A model generated the notes under the pieces. The model saw only the letters and a program-made list of their open reading frames with translations, was not told the DNA's origin and ran no database searches. The position numbers and the translations under genes were made by a program. Positions 51,389 through 60,244 of a stretch of 64,000 nt of DNA are shown piece after piece (within the stretch, counting starts at the first letter, position 1; each line of letters starts with the position of its first letter). This DNA is from Candidatus Gastranaerophilales bacterium (GTDB lineage: Bacteria; Cyanobacteriota; Vampirovibrionia; Gastranaerophilales; Gastranaerophilaceae): NCBI GenBank assembly GCA_944323115.1, contig CALURG010000079.1, forward strand, positions 1 to 64,000. The letters run 5' to 3'.

Positions 51389-52381
51389 ATGAAACTTACG
51401 GTGCTTGGTGCAGGATGTTGGGGATTAACTTTGACATGGCTCTTAACTGACAATTTTGAAAAAGTTTGCGTTTGGGGCAGAGAATGCGATATATCAGACG
51501 AACTGCGAACAAAAAAACATACTACAAAACCCCTTGAAATACAGCTTAAGGATAAAGTTGAAGTAACATCAAATCTTGAAGAAGCACTAAAAGATGCTGA
51601 TATAATTCTCCTTGTAGTTGCTACATCCGGTATAAGAGATGTATGTAAGCAGCTTGCTAAAATCGGTCTTTCCGACAATCAGGTGCTTGTAAATACCTCA
51701 AAAGGCCTTGAACTGCCTTCTCTTATGAGAATGAGCGAAGTTATAAAAGAAGAGCTTCCGGATGCAAATATAGCAGTGTTATCCGGACCTACTCTTGCAA
51801 AAGAAGTTCTTATGGGTTGTCCGACTGCGGCATCTGTTGCTTGCGAAAACAAACCTGAAATTTCAAAATATTTGCAAGAAAAATTGACTGTTCCCTCAAG
51901 ATTTCGTCTTTACACAAATGATGATGTCATTGGTGTTGAGTTTGGCGGAAGTTTAAAAAACGTAATTGCTATTGCTTCCGGTTTTGCTGATGCAATGAAA
52001 CTCGGCGACAACTGTCGCGGGGCTCTTTTGACAAGAGGAATGGCAGAAATTACACGAGTGTCTGTAGCTTTGGGGGCAAAACCTTCTACACTCTACGGGT
52101 TGTCAGGCATGGGGGATTTGATTGCAACTTGTTCAAGCCCTATGTCTCGTAATTTTACCGTCGGTTCAATGCTTGGGAAAGGCAAAAAAATTGATGATAT
52201 TTTGAAAGAACTCGGTTCTGTCGCTGAAGGGGTCAAAACCTCCAAAGCTGTTTGTGAGCTTGCAAAAAAATTGAATATTGAGGTACCGATTTCTTCAGCA
52301 ATCTATGAAGCAGTTTATACGGATATTACACCAAAAGAACTGCTGGAAAAACTGATGAACAGAAAATTGCGTGGAGAATAA
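51389..52381 (+). CDS. gpsA: Glycerol-3-phosphate dehydrogenase [NAD(P)+]
   Basis: Makes glycerol-3-phosphate from dihydroxyacetone phosphate for phospholipid synthesis. LTVLGAGCWGLTLTWLL is the Rossmann loop, VNTSKGLELP and VLSGPTLAKEV follow, and EFGGSLKNVIAIASGF contains the catalytic lysine; LSGMGDLIATCSSPMSRN is also characteristic. Length 330 aa is normal. GAGGATGG-type sequence upstream gives the ribosome binding site. Its stop abuts the end of the convergent gene. Confidence 0.96.
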   Translation: MKLTVLGAGCWGLTLTWLLTDNFEKVCVWGRECDISDELRTKKHTTKPLEIQLKDKVEVTSNLEEALKDADIILLVVATSGIRDVCKQLAKIGLSDNQVLVNTSKGLELPSLMRMSEVIKEELPDANIAVLSGPTLAKEVLMGCPTAASVACENKPEISKYLQEKLTVPSRFRLYTNDDVIGVEFGGSLKNVIAIASGFADAMKLGDNCRGALLTRGMAEITRVSVALGAKPSTLYGLSGMGDLIATCSSPMSRNFTVGSMLGKGKKIDDILKELGSVAEGVKTSKAVCELAKKLNIEVPISSAIYEAVYTDITPKELLEKLMNRKLRGE

Positions 52382-52672
52382 CTATTCCTGCTGACGTCCG
52401 TCATCTTTTAAGTTTGCCTGAATTTCAGCTTTGTCATTGAACTCGTTGATAAAATGAGAATATCTTTCCATTCTCAATTTGAGCCAAGAGAGCATTGTTT
52501 CTGAGCCATACACTTCAATTGTTCTTGTTCTCGTGTACTGTTTGTGCGATCTGTTGTAGGTCTCGTCTATGTAAGTTTTGCACTTACAATTCAACTCTTC
52601 TACGAGATCGTAAAGTGTTTTTAACCATGCAGGTTGAACCAGTGCTTCGTTTACAGAGTATTCGAGAATCAT
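52382..52672 (-). CDS. Hypothetical protein, 96 aa
   Basis: A small soluble protein with a helical N-terminus (WLKTLYDLVEELNCKCK) and a middle strand region TRTRTIEVYGSETM. No family recognised. It is convergent with gpsA, the two stops being directly adjacent. Likely cytoplasmic; function unknown. Confidence 0.6.
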   Translation of the reverse strand: MILEYSVNEALVQPAWLKTLYDLVEELNCKCKTYIDETYNRSHKQYTRTRTIEVYGSETMLSWLKLRMERYSHFINEFNDKAEIQANLKDDGRQQE

Positions 52673-52860
52673 GTTCGTCCTTAACTTTCTATTTTGCTAC
52701 ACTACTTTATAAAATACCCATTTCTGAGAATTTTACACATCAGGCGACAACAATTTGAACTTGTATCCCACATGCAATCTATCGGCTTTGTGCGGTAAAA
52801 CTTAAATATTTTTACTATATTTGTAACATTTTTTTACAATTATAAAAATTTTTCGGCATA

Positions 52861-52890
52861 AAAAAGCCCTGCCGTATAATGACAGGGCTT
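52861..52890 (-). terminator. Terminator of the ADP-forming acyl-CoA synthetase gene
   Basis: On the minus strand AAGCCCTG and CAGGGCTT (52890-52883 with 52871-52864) form an 8-bp stem followed by a T-run, 25 bases after the stop. Confidence 0.88.
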
Positions 52891-52915
52891 CTTTTATTTT
52901 TGTTTTTGTAAAGGA

Positions 52916-55081
52916 CTATTTTCCGCAAGCTGTGCATTCAGCTCCGCAGCCAAAGTATTCTTTGACTTCGTCTACTCTTACTTTGATACGACCGTCAACG
53001 GCAATGCCTTCGCCGGTTTTTTCAGAAATAAGAAGCGGGTTGATGTCGAGTTCGTCAATGAATTTGAAGTCATTGACCATTTGTGACAATCTCAAGAGTG
53101 TTTCTTGGATTTGTGCCATATCAGCAGGTTTTGTACCTCTTGCACCTTTTAAGAGTTCGTATGCTTTTACTGATTTAATCATTTCATCAGCGTCAACATC
53201 TGTCAAAGGAGCAATTCTGAAAGTTACGTCCTTCATTGTTTCGATGAACACACCGCCCAAACCGAACATCATCATCGGGCCGTATTGCGGGTCTGTTGCA
53301 ATACCGCAAACCATTTCACGGTTGCCTTTAACCATTTCCTGAATGATTACGCCTTCCAAGCCGTCAATAAGTCCTTTTTCTGTTAATTTGCTGATAAGGT
53401 CTCTGTATTCTTCTCTCAATTGTTCTTCTGACTGGATATTTACTCTTACACCGCCGACATCAGTTTTGTGAGAAGTTGTTTTTGATGTCATTTTCATAAC
53501 AACAGGGTAGCCGATAGAGTTACCGAGATTTACAACTTCTTCTTCATTAGTAGCAAGGCCGTATTTGCAAGCTCTGATTCCGTAAGCGTCTAATACATCG
53601 ATTGATTCCAATGTAGTCAATTGTGCACGTCCGTCAGCAACAGCACCTTTGATAATTTTTTCTGCTTTTGCTTTGTCTACATCGTACACAGGGATTTTTC
53701 CTTCCGGTCTTTCCATCCACAATCTTTGCTGATTGAGTCTGTTAAATCCGTCAGCTGCTTCTTCTGCGTACATAAAGAACGGCATATTAACATCCATGTT
53801 AGAAAGTTTTGTAAAGAATTCGCTCTTGGTCATGAAAATACCGATGATTGGTTTTTCAGGATATTTAGCCTTGATTTCCATCAACGCTTGAGCAACGTCG
53901 ATGTCCTTCAAGCCTAAGAACGGCAAGTAAATAACACCAATCATATCAACATTTTCATCTGCAATAACAGTTTCAAGTGTTTGTTTGTAGTGTTCGATAG
54001 GTGCGGAAGCAATCATATCAACAGGGTTTTTAACACTTGCTGCGGCAGGTAAAAAGCTTCTCAATTTTTCTTTTGTAGCATCTGAAAGTTTAGCCATCTG
54101 CATACCGTATTCGCAAACAGCGTCAGTAGCCATAATGCCGGGACCACCTGAGTTTGTGATGATTGCTACTCTGTCACCTTTCGGAATCGGAGAAGTAGCA
54201 AAAACTTTAGCTGTAGCAAAAAGGTTTTTCAAAGAGTATTCTCTGATAACACCTGATTGCATTAACAATGCGTTTGCTGCTTTGTCTGCACCTGCTAAAG
54301 AACCTGTGTGAGAAGATGCAGCGGAAGCACCTGCTGCTGAACGGCCGGCTTTAAGAGCCAGGATAGGTTTTTTCTTGGTTACTCTGGTAGCAAGTTTTCT
54401 AAAGTTTGCAGGGTTTTGGATAGATTCCATGTATAACAAAATTTGTTGTACATCGTCTTCGTTTTCCCAGTATTCAATAGCTGTTTCTGCGTTTACATCA
54501 GCCTGGTTGCCTATAGAAATGAATTGTGCAAAACCTAAGTTAAGGTCTTTTAAAATATTTAAAATACCGCCACCTAAGGCACCTGATTGAGAAACAAAAC
54601 CGATGTTGCCTCTTTCGGGAAGAGATTCTGCAAAGCAGCCGTCCATTCTGATATCAGGAGCAGTGTTTACAACGCCCAAGCAGTTAGGGCCTACACATCT
54701 CATGCCGTATTCTTTTAATTTTGCAACGAGTTGTTTTTCAGCTTCAGCACCTTCGGCACCTGCTTCTTTAAATCCGGCAGAAATAATACATATGCCTTTG
54801 ATACCTTTTTCGTGGCATTCGTCGATTGCGTTTAATACAAATTTTTGTGCAATAACAATTATTGCCAAATCAACATTGCCCGGAATTTCTTTTACGCTTG
54901 TATAAGCTTTGAAACCTTGAATTTCGCCGCCTTTAGGGTTTACAGGGTAAATGTCGCCTGTAAATTGATATTCTTTAAGTCTTTTCATAATGTCGGAACC
55001 AATAGTATGTTCCTTTGTAGAAGCACCGATAACAGCGATTGCTTTCGGACGCATAATTTTGTCCAGTTGTTCTTTTAGCAT
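52916..55081 (-). CDS. ADP-forming acetate/acyl-CoA ligase
   Basis: A 721-aa fused alpha-beta enzyme that turns acetyl-CoA (or another acyl-CoA), ADP and phosphate into acid, CoA and ATP, giving ATP in fermentation. The CoA-binding domain opens MRPKAIAVIGASTKEHTIG; the central domain has FVSQSGALGGGIL and the phosphohistidine region SSHTGSLAGAD; the ATP-grasp part starts near 490 with YPVVMKMTSKTTSHKTDVGGV. The C-terminus is unusual, ending CGAECTACGK, with three cysteines in CX3CX2C spacing after the family's normal end. The substrate is not determined. Confidence 0.93.
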   Translation of the reverse strand: MLKEQLDKIMRPKAIAVIGASTKEHTIGSDIMKRLKEYQFTGDIYPVNPKGGEIQGFKAYTSVKEIPGNVDLAIIVIAQKFVLNAIDECHEKGIKGICIISAGFKEAGAEGAEAEKQLVAKLKEYGMRCVGPNCLGVVNTAPDIRMDGCFAESLPERGNIGFVSQSGALGGGILNILKDLNLGFAQFISIGNQADVNAETAIEYWENEDDVQQILLYMESIQNPANFRKLATRVTKKKPILALKAGRSAAGASAASSHTGSLAGADKAANALLMQSGVIREYSLKNLFATAKVFATSPIPKGDRVAIITNSGGPGIMATDAVCEYGMQMAKLSDATKEKLRSFLPAAASVKNPVDMIASAPIEHYKQTLETVIADENVDMIGVIYLPFLGLKDIDVAQALMEIKAKYPEKPIIGIFMTKSEFFTKLSNMDVNMPFFMYAEEAADGFNRLNQQRLWMERPEGKIPVYDVDKAKAEKIIKGAVADGRAQLTTLESIDVLDAYGIRACKYGLATNEEEVVNLGNSIGYPVVMKMTSKTTSHKTDVGGVRVNIQSEEQLREEYRDLISKLTEKGLIDGLEGVIIQEMVKGNREMVCGIATDPQYGPMMMFGLGGVFIETMKDVTFRIAPLTDVDADEMIKSVKAYELLKGARGTKPADMAQIQETLLRLSQMVNDFKFIDELDINPLLISEKTGEGIAVDGRIKVRVDEVKEYFGCGAECTACGK

Positions 55082-55285
55082 TTTCTTACCTTTCTTTTTG
55101 GTTTTTATAGCTTTTTACGATTAATTTACCAAAATTACAATTTATTCACGATTTGTGAAATCCACCTCTATAATTATCATACGAACAAAATTTTTATTCA
55201 AATGGAAAAGTGAACACGCAAAAAATTCGTGATAAGAAATGAAATGACCTAAACGAATTTTTCTCGGACATTCTATGGTGTCAAA

Positions 55286-55909
55286 CTAATATCCGTTGTC
55301 CAGCCAAGGGCGTTCTCTAAATTTTGCACCCATTGCTTCAATTTGTTCTTTGCAGCTTTCCAAGTCAACGGCATAATCCTTATAACCTGTTACAATGGTT
55401 GCTGTAGTTTCTATGCCCTCTTTTACGCATTCTCTGATGAATTCTTTCATTCCTTCATAAGCATTCTCTATTTTAGGTAAAGAAATTGCATCGTAGACTT
55501 CTTTATTCTCACCGTTAAAACTTATGGAAACACTGTCTATTATACCTTTTAACTCGGGAACAATATTCCTTTTATAAATAAGATTTCCCTGTCCGTTTGT
55601 ATTTATTCTGGTTTTTATGTGAGGATATTTTTCTTTGATATACTTTGCGACTTCTTTCAGTTCTTCCAGTTTTAAAATAGGTTCTCCGTACCCGCAGAAA
55701 ACAATATCTTTATACTTGTCAGGTTCAAAAGAATCAAGCTGTTTTTTTACCTCTTCAACATCAAGAATCTCTGTGTCCAAAAACAAGTTTGCCCCGACAA
55801 CGTCATCTTTTATTGCACGAATACAAAATACACAATCGTTCGTACAAAGGTTCGTCAGGTTAATATAAATTTTTCCGTCCAGTAAATATACGTAATTGTT
55901 TTTATTCAT
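55286..55909 (-). CDS. Radical SAM protein, TatD-associated type
   Basis: A short radical SAM enzyme of 207 aa. The iron-sulfur motif is CTNDCVFC (C22, C26, C29), followed by IVFCGYGEPILKLEEL, the GEP motif of SAM binding, and RINTNGQGNLIYKRNI. It matches the small radical SAM family usually encoded beside a TatD-type DNase, but no tatD gene is nearby here. I choose ATG 55909; a TTG at 55930 would add seven residues. No strong ribosome binding site is visible. Reaction unknown. Confidence 0.82.
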   Translation of the reverse strand: MNKNNYVYLLDGKIYINLTNLCTNDCVFCIRAIKDDVVGANLFLDTEILDVEEVKKQLDSFEPDKYKDIVFCGYGEPILKLEELKEVAKYIKEKYPHIKTRINTNGQGNLIYKRNIVPELKGIIDSVSISFNGENKEVYDAISLPKIENAYEGMKEFIRECVKEGIETTATIVTGYKDYAVDLESCKEQIEAMGAKFRERPWLDNGY

Positions 55910-55959
55910 AGCAGTTAAATTGTTGCACAACGAACGTCGATATTCAAGAAAAAAACAAA

Positions 55960-56631
55960 TTATAAAATGTTTGAATCACCGTTGCTTTTAACATACAAGC
56001 CAAACCCGAAAGATTTATATCTGCTCAGTTCATTTCTCAGGTTGTAAACTTCTTTGTTAAGTTCATTGATTTTATAGCGTAAAGTTTCGTTTTCGGTTTT
56101 GCATCTGACAAGTTCAACAACAACCTCGTCCATTCCGTCAAGTTTTTCATCAAGTTTTGCACCGATTTTTTCATCAACCAGTTTTGACAATTTTCCGACA
56201 AGATTGTTTTCCAAAGAAGCCAATGATGTGCAAATTCTGTCTATAGCAGCCGTTGCAGGTGCAATGCCGTTTTGCACTTTGGGTTGTGTTTTCAAAGGCT
56301 TTTGCACTGCCGTTTCGACAGTGTTTTTTGCAAAAGGTGTTTTTGCTATTGCTTCTTTCATAGGAACAGTAGCATAAGACTTTGCCGCACCGGGTTGTCT
56401 TGAAGAGCGTTTTATGGTTTTTTGCTGTTCCGACAAGCCTTTTACTCGTCTTAAAATTTCTACGTCATCTTTTGTAAAATAAGTCCTGCCCTGATTGTCC
56501 TTTTTCGGCATTAAAGAAACCCTTGCACACAGTTTTGCAATACTTTTATTATCTAAATTTAGCAAATTTCTGACTGTTTCTACAGAAAAACTCTGAATCC
56601 TTGACTGCGGATGTTGGTTCAGTACGCTCAA
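55960..56631 (-). CDS. MerR-like helix-turn-helix and coiled-coil protein
   Basis: Residues about 14-70 look like a MerR-type winged helix (FSVETVRNLLNLDNKSIAKL, then RTYFTKDDVEILRRVKGLS). A basic, Ala/Lys/Thr-rich linker follows, and the C-terminal 80 residues form a coiled coil (CKTENETLRYKINELNKEVY). This is a DNA-binding protein of 223 aa, possibly a regulator or a nucleoid/plasmid-partition-like factor. Target unknown. Confidence 0.72.
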   Translation of the reverse strand: MSVLNQHPQSRIQSFSVETVRNLLNLDNKSIAKLCARVSLMPKKDNQGRTYFTKDDVEILRRVKGLSEQQKTIKRSSRQPGAAKSYATVPMKEAIAKTPFAKNTVETAVQKPLKTQPKVQNGIAPATAAIDRICTSLASLENNLVGKLSKLVDEKIGAKLDEKLDGMDEVVVELVRCKTENETLRYKINELNKEVYNLRNELSRYKSFGFGLYVKSNGDSNIL

Positions 56632-56788
56632 TGTAACCCTTCCTTTGAATCTTGCTTACGCATAATTTTTTCAAGTATATATACGATTTATAAGTATTAT
56701 ATTTTAAAATGATTTCAATTTAAATAAAAAAAGCAAATATCTTTACAATCTTAATCTAAAAAATCAATTTTAATTTTGTACGGTATGG

Positions 56789-57004
56789 CTATACAAAAGG
56801 ATTGTTTGGCTTTACTCTTTGTTCACTATTTTTAACAAGCATTCCGCATTTTGAGCAGGCGAGTGTTTCGCCGGTGCTGTCTATCGGAAAAAATGTATGT
56901 TCGCATTTTTCAGGATAATCCCCTTCTGTGTCAACTGTTTCGGCAAGTATTTCCGGTTCTTTCTTTTTACAAAATTTTTTTGCTATTAATTCGAAAATAT
57001 ACAT
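56789..57004 (-). CDS. Small protein with one zinc-type Cys pair, 71 aa
   Basis: From ATG 57004 the protein reads MYIFELIAKKFCKKKE, then an acidic stretch and CEHTFFPIDSTGETLACSKCG, with the Cys/His spacing of a small zinc ribbon. The longer frame (to 57106) would run through the terminator at 57024-57054, so I reject it. A TATAAT at 57017-57012 ends 7 bases before the ATG and no Shine-Dalgarno fits, so the transcript may be nearly leaderless. Confidence 0.55.
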   Translation of the reverse strand: MYIFELIAKKFCKKKEPEILAETVDTEGDYPEKCEHTFFPIDSTGETLACSKCGMLVKNSEQRVKPNNPFV

Positions 57005-57023
57005 ACAAACTGTATTATACAAC

Positions 57024-57054
57024 ATAAAAAGCCCTGAATCTAATTCAGAGCTTT
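57024..57054 (-). terminator. Bidirectional hairpin terminator
   Basis: A 14-bp stem with one mismatch (57024-57037 with 57041-57054) has a CTA loop and A/T ends giving T-runs on both strands. On the minus strand it follows the 126-aa gene. Confidence 0.75.
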
Positions 57055-57179
57055 TTATTTCGGAGAAGTTTCTGATTTTACAAACGCATCTAATCCGGTA
57101 TTGCATTGCTGTCTATCGTCTTAAAAGTCGTTTATATCATCAGCTTTTATCACAAACTTTTAGGTTTTCTTTCAAAATA

Positions 57180-57560
57180 CTAAACCATTTTTGCGGCAAT
57201 TTCATATTTGGCTTGTTCTGACAAGCCGGCCAATTCATCCATCCCGTTTATTGCTATCAGTCCCTGTGCAACTTGGTCTTCAAAACTGGTAACAAATCCT
57301 GCAATACGTGCAGCCTGTTCCGGTGTAACGTATTTTGAAACATCGTACGTTCTTGGAGCAGATACTTTAGGGTTTACTGTTACTGCCTGTTGTGCCATAT
57401 AAGAAAGCACATCTTCAGCTTTTACCTGGCTGTTTTGCGGTGCCGCAGGTGTATTTTCTGTCGGTTTTTCTTCGGGTTTTGCTTCCGAGCCCTTTGTTTG
57501 GTTTCCGTAAGGGTTTACCGAGCCTGTATTGATGCCAATTCCGTGAACATTGTTTGTCAT
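57180..57560 (-). CDS. Hypothetical protein, 126 aa
   Basis: The N-terminal 50 residues are Gly/Asn/Pro/Glu-rich and probably disordered; the C-terminal 75 residues are helical (VKAEDVLSYMAQQAVTVNPK, VTPEQAARIAGFVTSFEDQV). CAGGAGAAG precedes the ATG. No family recognised, no signal peptide. It is followed by the terminator at 57024-57054. Confidence 0.68.
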   Translation of the reverse strand: MTNNVHGIGINTGSVNPYGNQTKGSEAKPEEKPTENTPAAPQNSQVKAEDVLSYMAQQAVTVNPKVSAPRTYDVSKYVTPEQAARIAGFVTSFEDQVAQGLIAINGMDELAGLSEQAKYEIAAKMV

Positions 57561-57814
57561 TTATCTTCTCCTGTTTAAATAATTTTGATCCACACAATGT
57601 TTATCGGCTTATACTTTAATGAACTTTAGAGTTTTTCCAAAAATAAGTAAGTTTTTTTTACATAAATTTACAATTCTGCATTTTCAATCTTTTGTATAGC
57701 ACCTATAAAAATAACTCCACAAAACTCACCCCTTCTTTGCGGAAGTGAAAAATTTGAGCCGGCTATGACAACACCGGATTGGTTAAGCAAAAATATGATA
57801 TACAAACTTAAAAA

Positions 57815-57888
57815 CGTGTCCGGGGGGAGTCGAACCCCCGACCAACAGCTTCGGAGACTGATACTCTATCCAACTGAGCTACGGACAC
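57815..57888 (-). tRNA. tRNA-Arg, anticodon CCG
   Basis: On the minus strand a complete cloverleaf of 74 bases: acceptor GTGTCCG/CGGACAC, D arm GCTC-AGTTGGATA-GAGT, anticodon loop CTCCGAA (U33, anticodon CCG), T arm GGGGG-TTCGACT-CCCCC and discriminator G. The first anticodon-stem pair (27-43) is a T-T mismatch. CCA is not encoded and TTTT follows at once. Upstream of it lies a tandem repeat that copies its first 13 bases. Confidence 0.95.
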
Positions 57889-58140
57889 AAATAATATTCA
57901 ACTGTCACAATCTTACCATAGCTCAGTTGGATAAAATATCTAAATTTTGTTGTACTTTAACTCCGTTAAAGATACAACGGGTGAGCTACGGACACAAATA
58001 ATATTCAACTATCACAATCATACCATAGCTCAGTTGGATAAAATATCTAAATTTTGTTGTACTTTAACTCCGTTAAAGATACAACGGGTGAGCTACGGAC
58101 ACAAATAATATTCAACTGTCACAATCTTACCATAGCTCAG
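57876..58140. repeat. 107-bp tandem repeat (2.5 copies) at the 5' end of tRNA-Arg
   Basis: The period is exactly 107 bases (GAGCTACGGACAC recurs at 57876, 57983 and 58090). Each unit carries, on the minus strand, a TATTAT box and the first 13 bases of the tRNA, plus a TATCCAACTGAGCTA segment that is the exact antisense of the tRNA D arm (57919-57933 and 58026-58040), and a 13-bp hairpin GTTGTA-CTTTAAC/GTTAAAG-TACAAC (57949-57978). Copies differ by only a few bases. Confidence 0.9.
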
Positions 58141-58256
58141 ATAAAAAAATTAAAATCTAAAAAATACATCCACAAACAGCACTGAATCTACAACATTTGA
58201 ATGCTTTCAAATTATATTACAATGCTATATAATTAAAAAAAATGAATAGAGGTATT

Positions 58257-58589
58257 ATGGAAAACTGCGTATTTTGCAAAATAGCTAAAAAAGAAATTCC
58301 TTCAAACCTTGTGTATGAAGATGAATACACTGTTGCGTTTAATGATTTGAATCCTCAAGCCCCTGTACACATTTTAGTAATTCCGAAAAAGCATTATGCA
58401 TCTTTGAATGAAGTTGATGACCCGGTTATAATGGGTGCTTTGCTCAACGCTGTCAAAGAAACGGCAAAAAAACTTAATATATCTGATTACCGAACTGTAA
58501 TCAACACAGGTAAAGGTGCAGGACAAGAAGTTTTTCACATTCATTTACATATGCTTGCCGGAAGACCCCTCAAATGGCCGCCGGGATAA
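58257..58589 (+). CDS. HIT-family nucleotide hydrolase (HinT-like)
   Basis: A 110-aa histidine-triad protein. CVFCKIAKKEIPSNLVYED at the N-terminus includes a zinc-type CxxC, AFNDLNPQAPVHILVIPKKH is the core, and the active site is HIHLHML near the C-terminus, with the closing GRPLKWPPG. It hydrolyses purine nucleoside phosphoramidates. ATG 58257 has AGAGG 4 bases upstream; the earlier ATG at 58242 lies before that site. Confidence 0.94.
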   Translation: MENCVFCKIAKKEIPSNLVYEDEYTVAFNDLNPQAPVHILVIPKKHYASLNEVDDPVIMGALLNAVKETAKKLNISDYRTVINTGKGAGQEVFHIHLHMLAGRPLKWPPG

Positions 58590-58615
58590 ACAGTGAATAA
58601 TTATAGGAGTAATTG

Positions 58616-60244
58616 ATGCTAAACAATTTAATTCTTATAGTTTTATTTATCTGCTTTGTTTCGGCACTGTCTTATGTTTATTTGTACATAAAAGCTGAAG
58701 CGGTAAAAAAAATGTCAAAAAAAGGAGATGATTTGCAAATCACTCCTGATGAAGTCTACAAGCAGGTTCAAACTATGCTTGCAAATGCGGATTTTTCTAC
58801 TGCACAAAAACTTGCAAAAAAATATCTTGCACAAAATCCGTACCATCATGAATTGCGTAAACTTCTTGTAAAATCTTATATAGACACACAAAAAGAATAT
58901 GAAGCTATTTCCAATCTTCTGGTTCTTGTTCAGTTTTATCCTGATGATTTGAGTCTTTATTTACAGCTTGCAAATTTGTATAAAAATACTCACCAAAACA
59001 AAAAAGCAATTCATTTCTATTCTTATCTTTTGAGCAAAGACAAATACGATATCAATTCCATGAGAAATCTGGCTGAATTGTATTTTAACAACAAGCAAAA
59101 AGAATCTGCACTAAAACTCTATAAACAACTTGTAACCTATATAGATGATGAAGATGAAAAAGTTCAATATTATGAAATCATAGCAAATATTTATATGACG
59201 TACGGCGAATATAATAAGGCAATAAATTTCTACAAAAAAGTGCTTGATCACAAGTCAGATAATATAGATGCGGTTAAAGATTTAAGAAAAATATATCTGA
59301 AATTAAAAGATACAGAAAATGTCATTTATTACTCAAGAAAATTGATTGACCTTGAACCGGACAATTACAGTTATTATGAAGAAATTGTAAATCTGCTTTT
59401 TCACATTCACTCATATGACGATGCACTCAGATATGCACAAAAAGCTCTTGAGCTGCCAACAGCCGATATTTTTGCAATAAAAAACCTTATTGCAAAAATT
59501 TATATTTACACAGGAAAAATCCAAGAAAGTATAGATTTAATCAAAGAAACAATAGTATCAGACCCGACAAATCTCTTGCTCAGCCAAACACTGGCTATGG
59601 CTTATTGTATGAACAAAGATTTTGAAATGGCAAAAAAAGTCTGCCAAGAAGCAATTGACGTCGCCGTACCATCTGATATCAAAGTTATACACAACAATTT
59701 GAGTACAATATTGGCAGAAGAGGCTGTTAACCTTCTTAATCAAGGCAAGACAAAAGAAGCTTTTGAAAAATTTACGGAAGCAATGCAGTACAACAACGAA
59801 AACCCGGAAATATACTTTAAACTTGCCAAAGCAAACCGCATGATAAAAAATTATTCGGAAGCCATCAGACAGTGCAGAAGAGCTATTGAACTTGCACCGG
59901 AAGTCAGTCTTTATTATGAAACTCTTGCGGATATTTATTATGAACTGCAAAACTTTATTGAAGCAAAAAAATTGTACAAAGAAGCTGTATTTATTGACCC
60001 CAAAAATGCACGTGCACATACTTTTTTGGGTATACTTCAATCCAAAGACAAAGAACATGACAATGCCATTAAATCACTTGAAACAGCCGTTTCTATTGAA
60101 CCTGACAATGTAGATATCAGATACAACCTTGCTCTTTCATATGAAGTAGCCGGAAAACGTGATGAAGCCAAAGCTGAATATGAAAAAGTTTTGGAACTTG
60201 ATCCGAACCACAAAGAAGCAAAAAATAACTTAAAACTTTTATAA
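58616..60244 (+). CDS. TPR-repeat protein with N-terminal membrane anchor
   Basis: One transmembrane helix (residues 2-23) is followed by about 500 residues of tetratricopeptide repeats, for example YNKAINFYKKVLDHKSDNID, KEAFEKFTEAMQYNNENPE and DEAKAEYEKVLELDPNHKEA. Such proteins are scaffolds at the membrane, often in envelope or secretion assembly. TAGGAGT lies 5 bases before ATG 58616. Its end overlaps the convergent trmFO end by 6 bases. Partner unknown. Confidence 0.88.
   Translation: MLNNLILIVLFICFVSALSYVYLYIKAEAVKKMSKKGDDLQITPDEVYKQVQTMLANADFSTAQKLAKKYLAQNPYHHELRKLLVKSYIDTQKEYEAISNLLVLVQFYPDDLSLYLQLANLYKNTHQNKKAIHFYSYLLSKDKYDINSMRNLAELYFNNKQKESALKLYKQLVTYIDDEDEKVQYYEIIANIYMTYGEYNKAINFYKKVLDHKSDNIDAVKDLRKIYLKLKDTENVIYYSRKLIDLEPDNYSYYEEIVNLLFHIHSYDDALRYAQKALELPTADIFAIKNLIAKIYIYTGKIQESIDLIKETIVSDPTNLLLSQTLAMAYCMNKDFEMAKKVCQEAIDVAVPSDIKVIHNNLSTILAEEAVNLLNQGKTKEAFEKFTEAMQYNNENPEIYFKLAKANRMIKNYSEAIRQCRRAIELAPEVSLYYETLADIYYELQNFIEAKKLYKEAVFIDPKNARAHTFLGILQSKDKEHDNAIKSLETAVSIEPDNVDIRYNLALSYEVAGKRDEAKAEYEKVLELDPNHKEAKNNLKLL

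Noticed and set aside
55145-55159. TTCAC-N5-GTGAA as a CRP/FNR-type operator before the acyl-CoA synthetase
   Set aside because: The half-sites are inverted relative to the CRP consensus and only 5 bp long, so this is most likely chance.
57750-57790. CCGG/CCGG hairpin after the tRNA-Arg gene as its terminator
   Set aside because: Only 4 bp of pairing and a weak T-run; the tRNA may simply end at the TTTT that follows its discriminator base.
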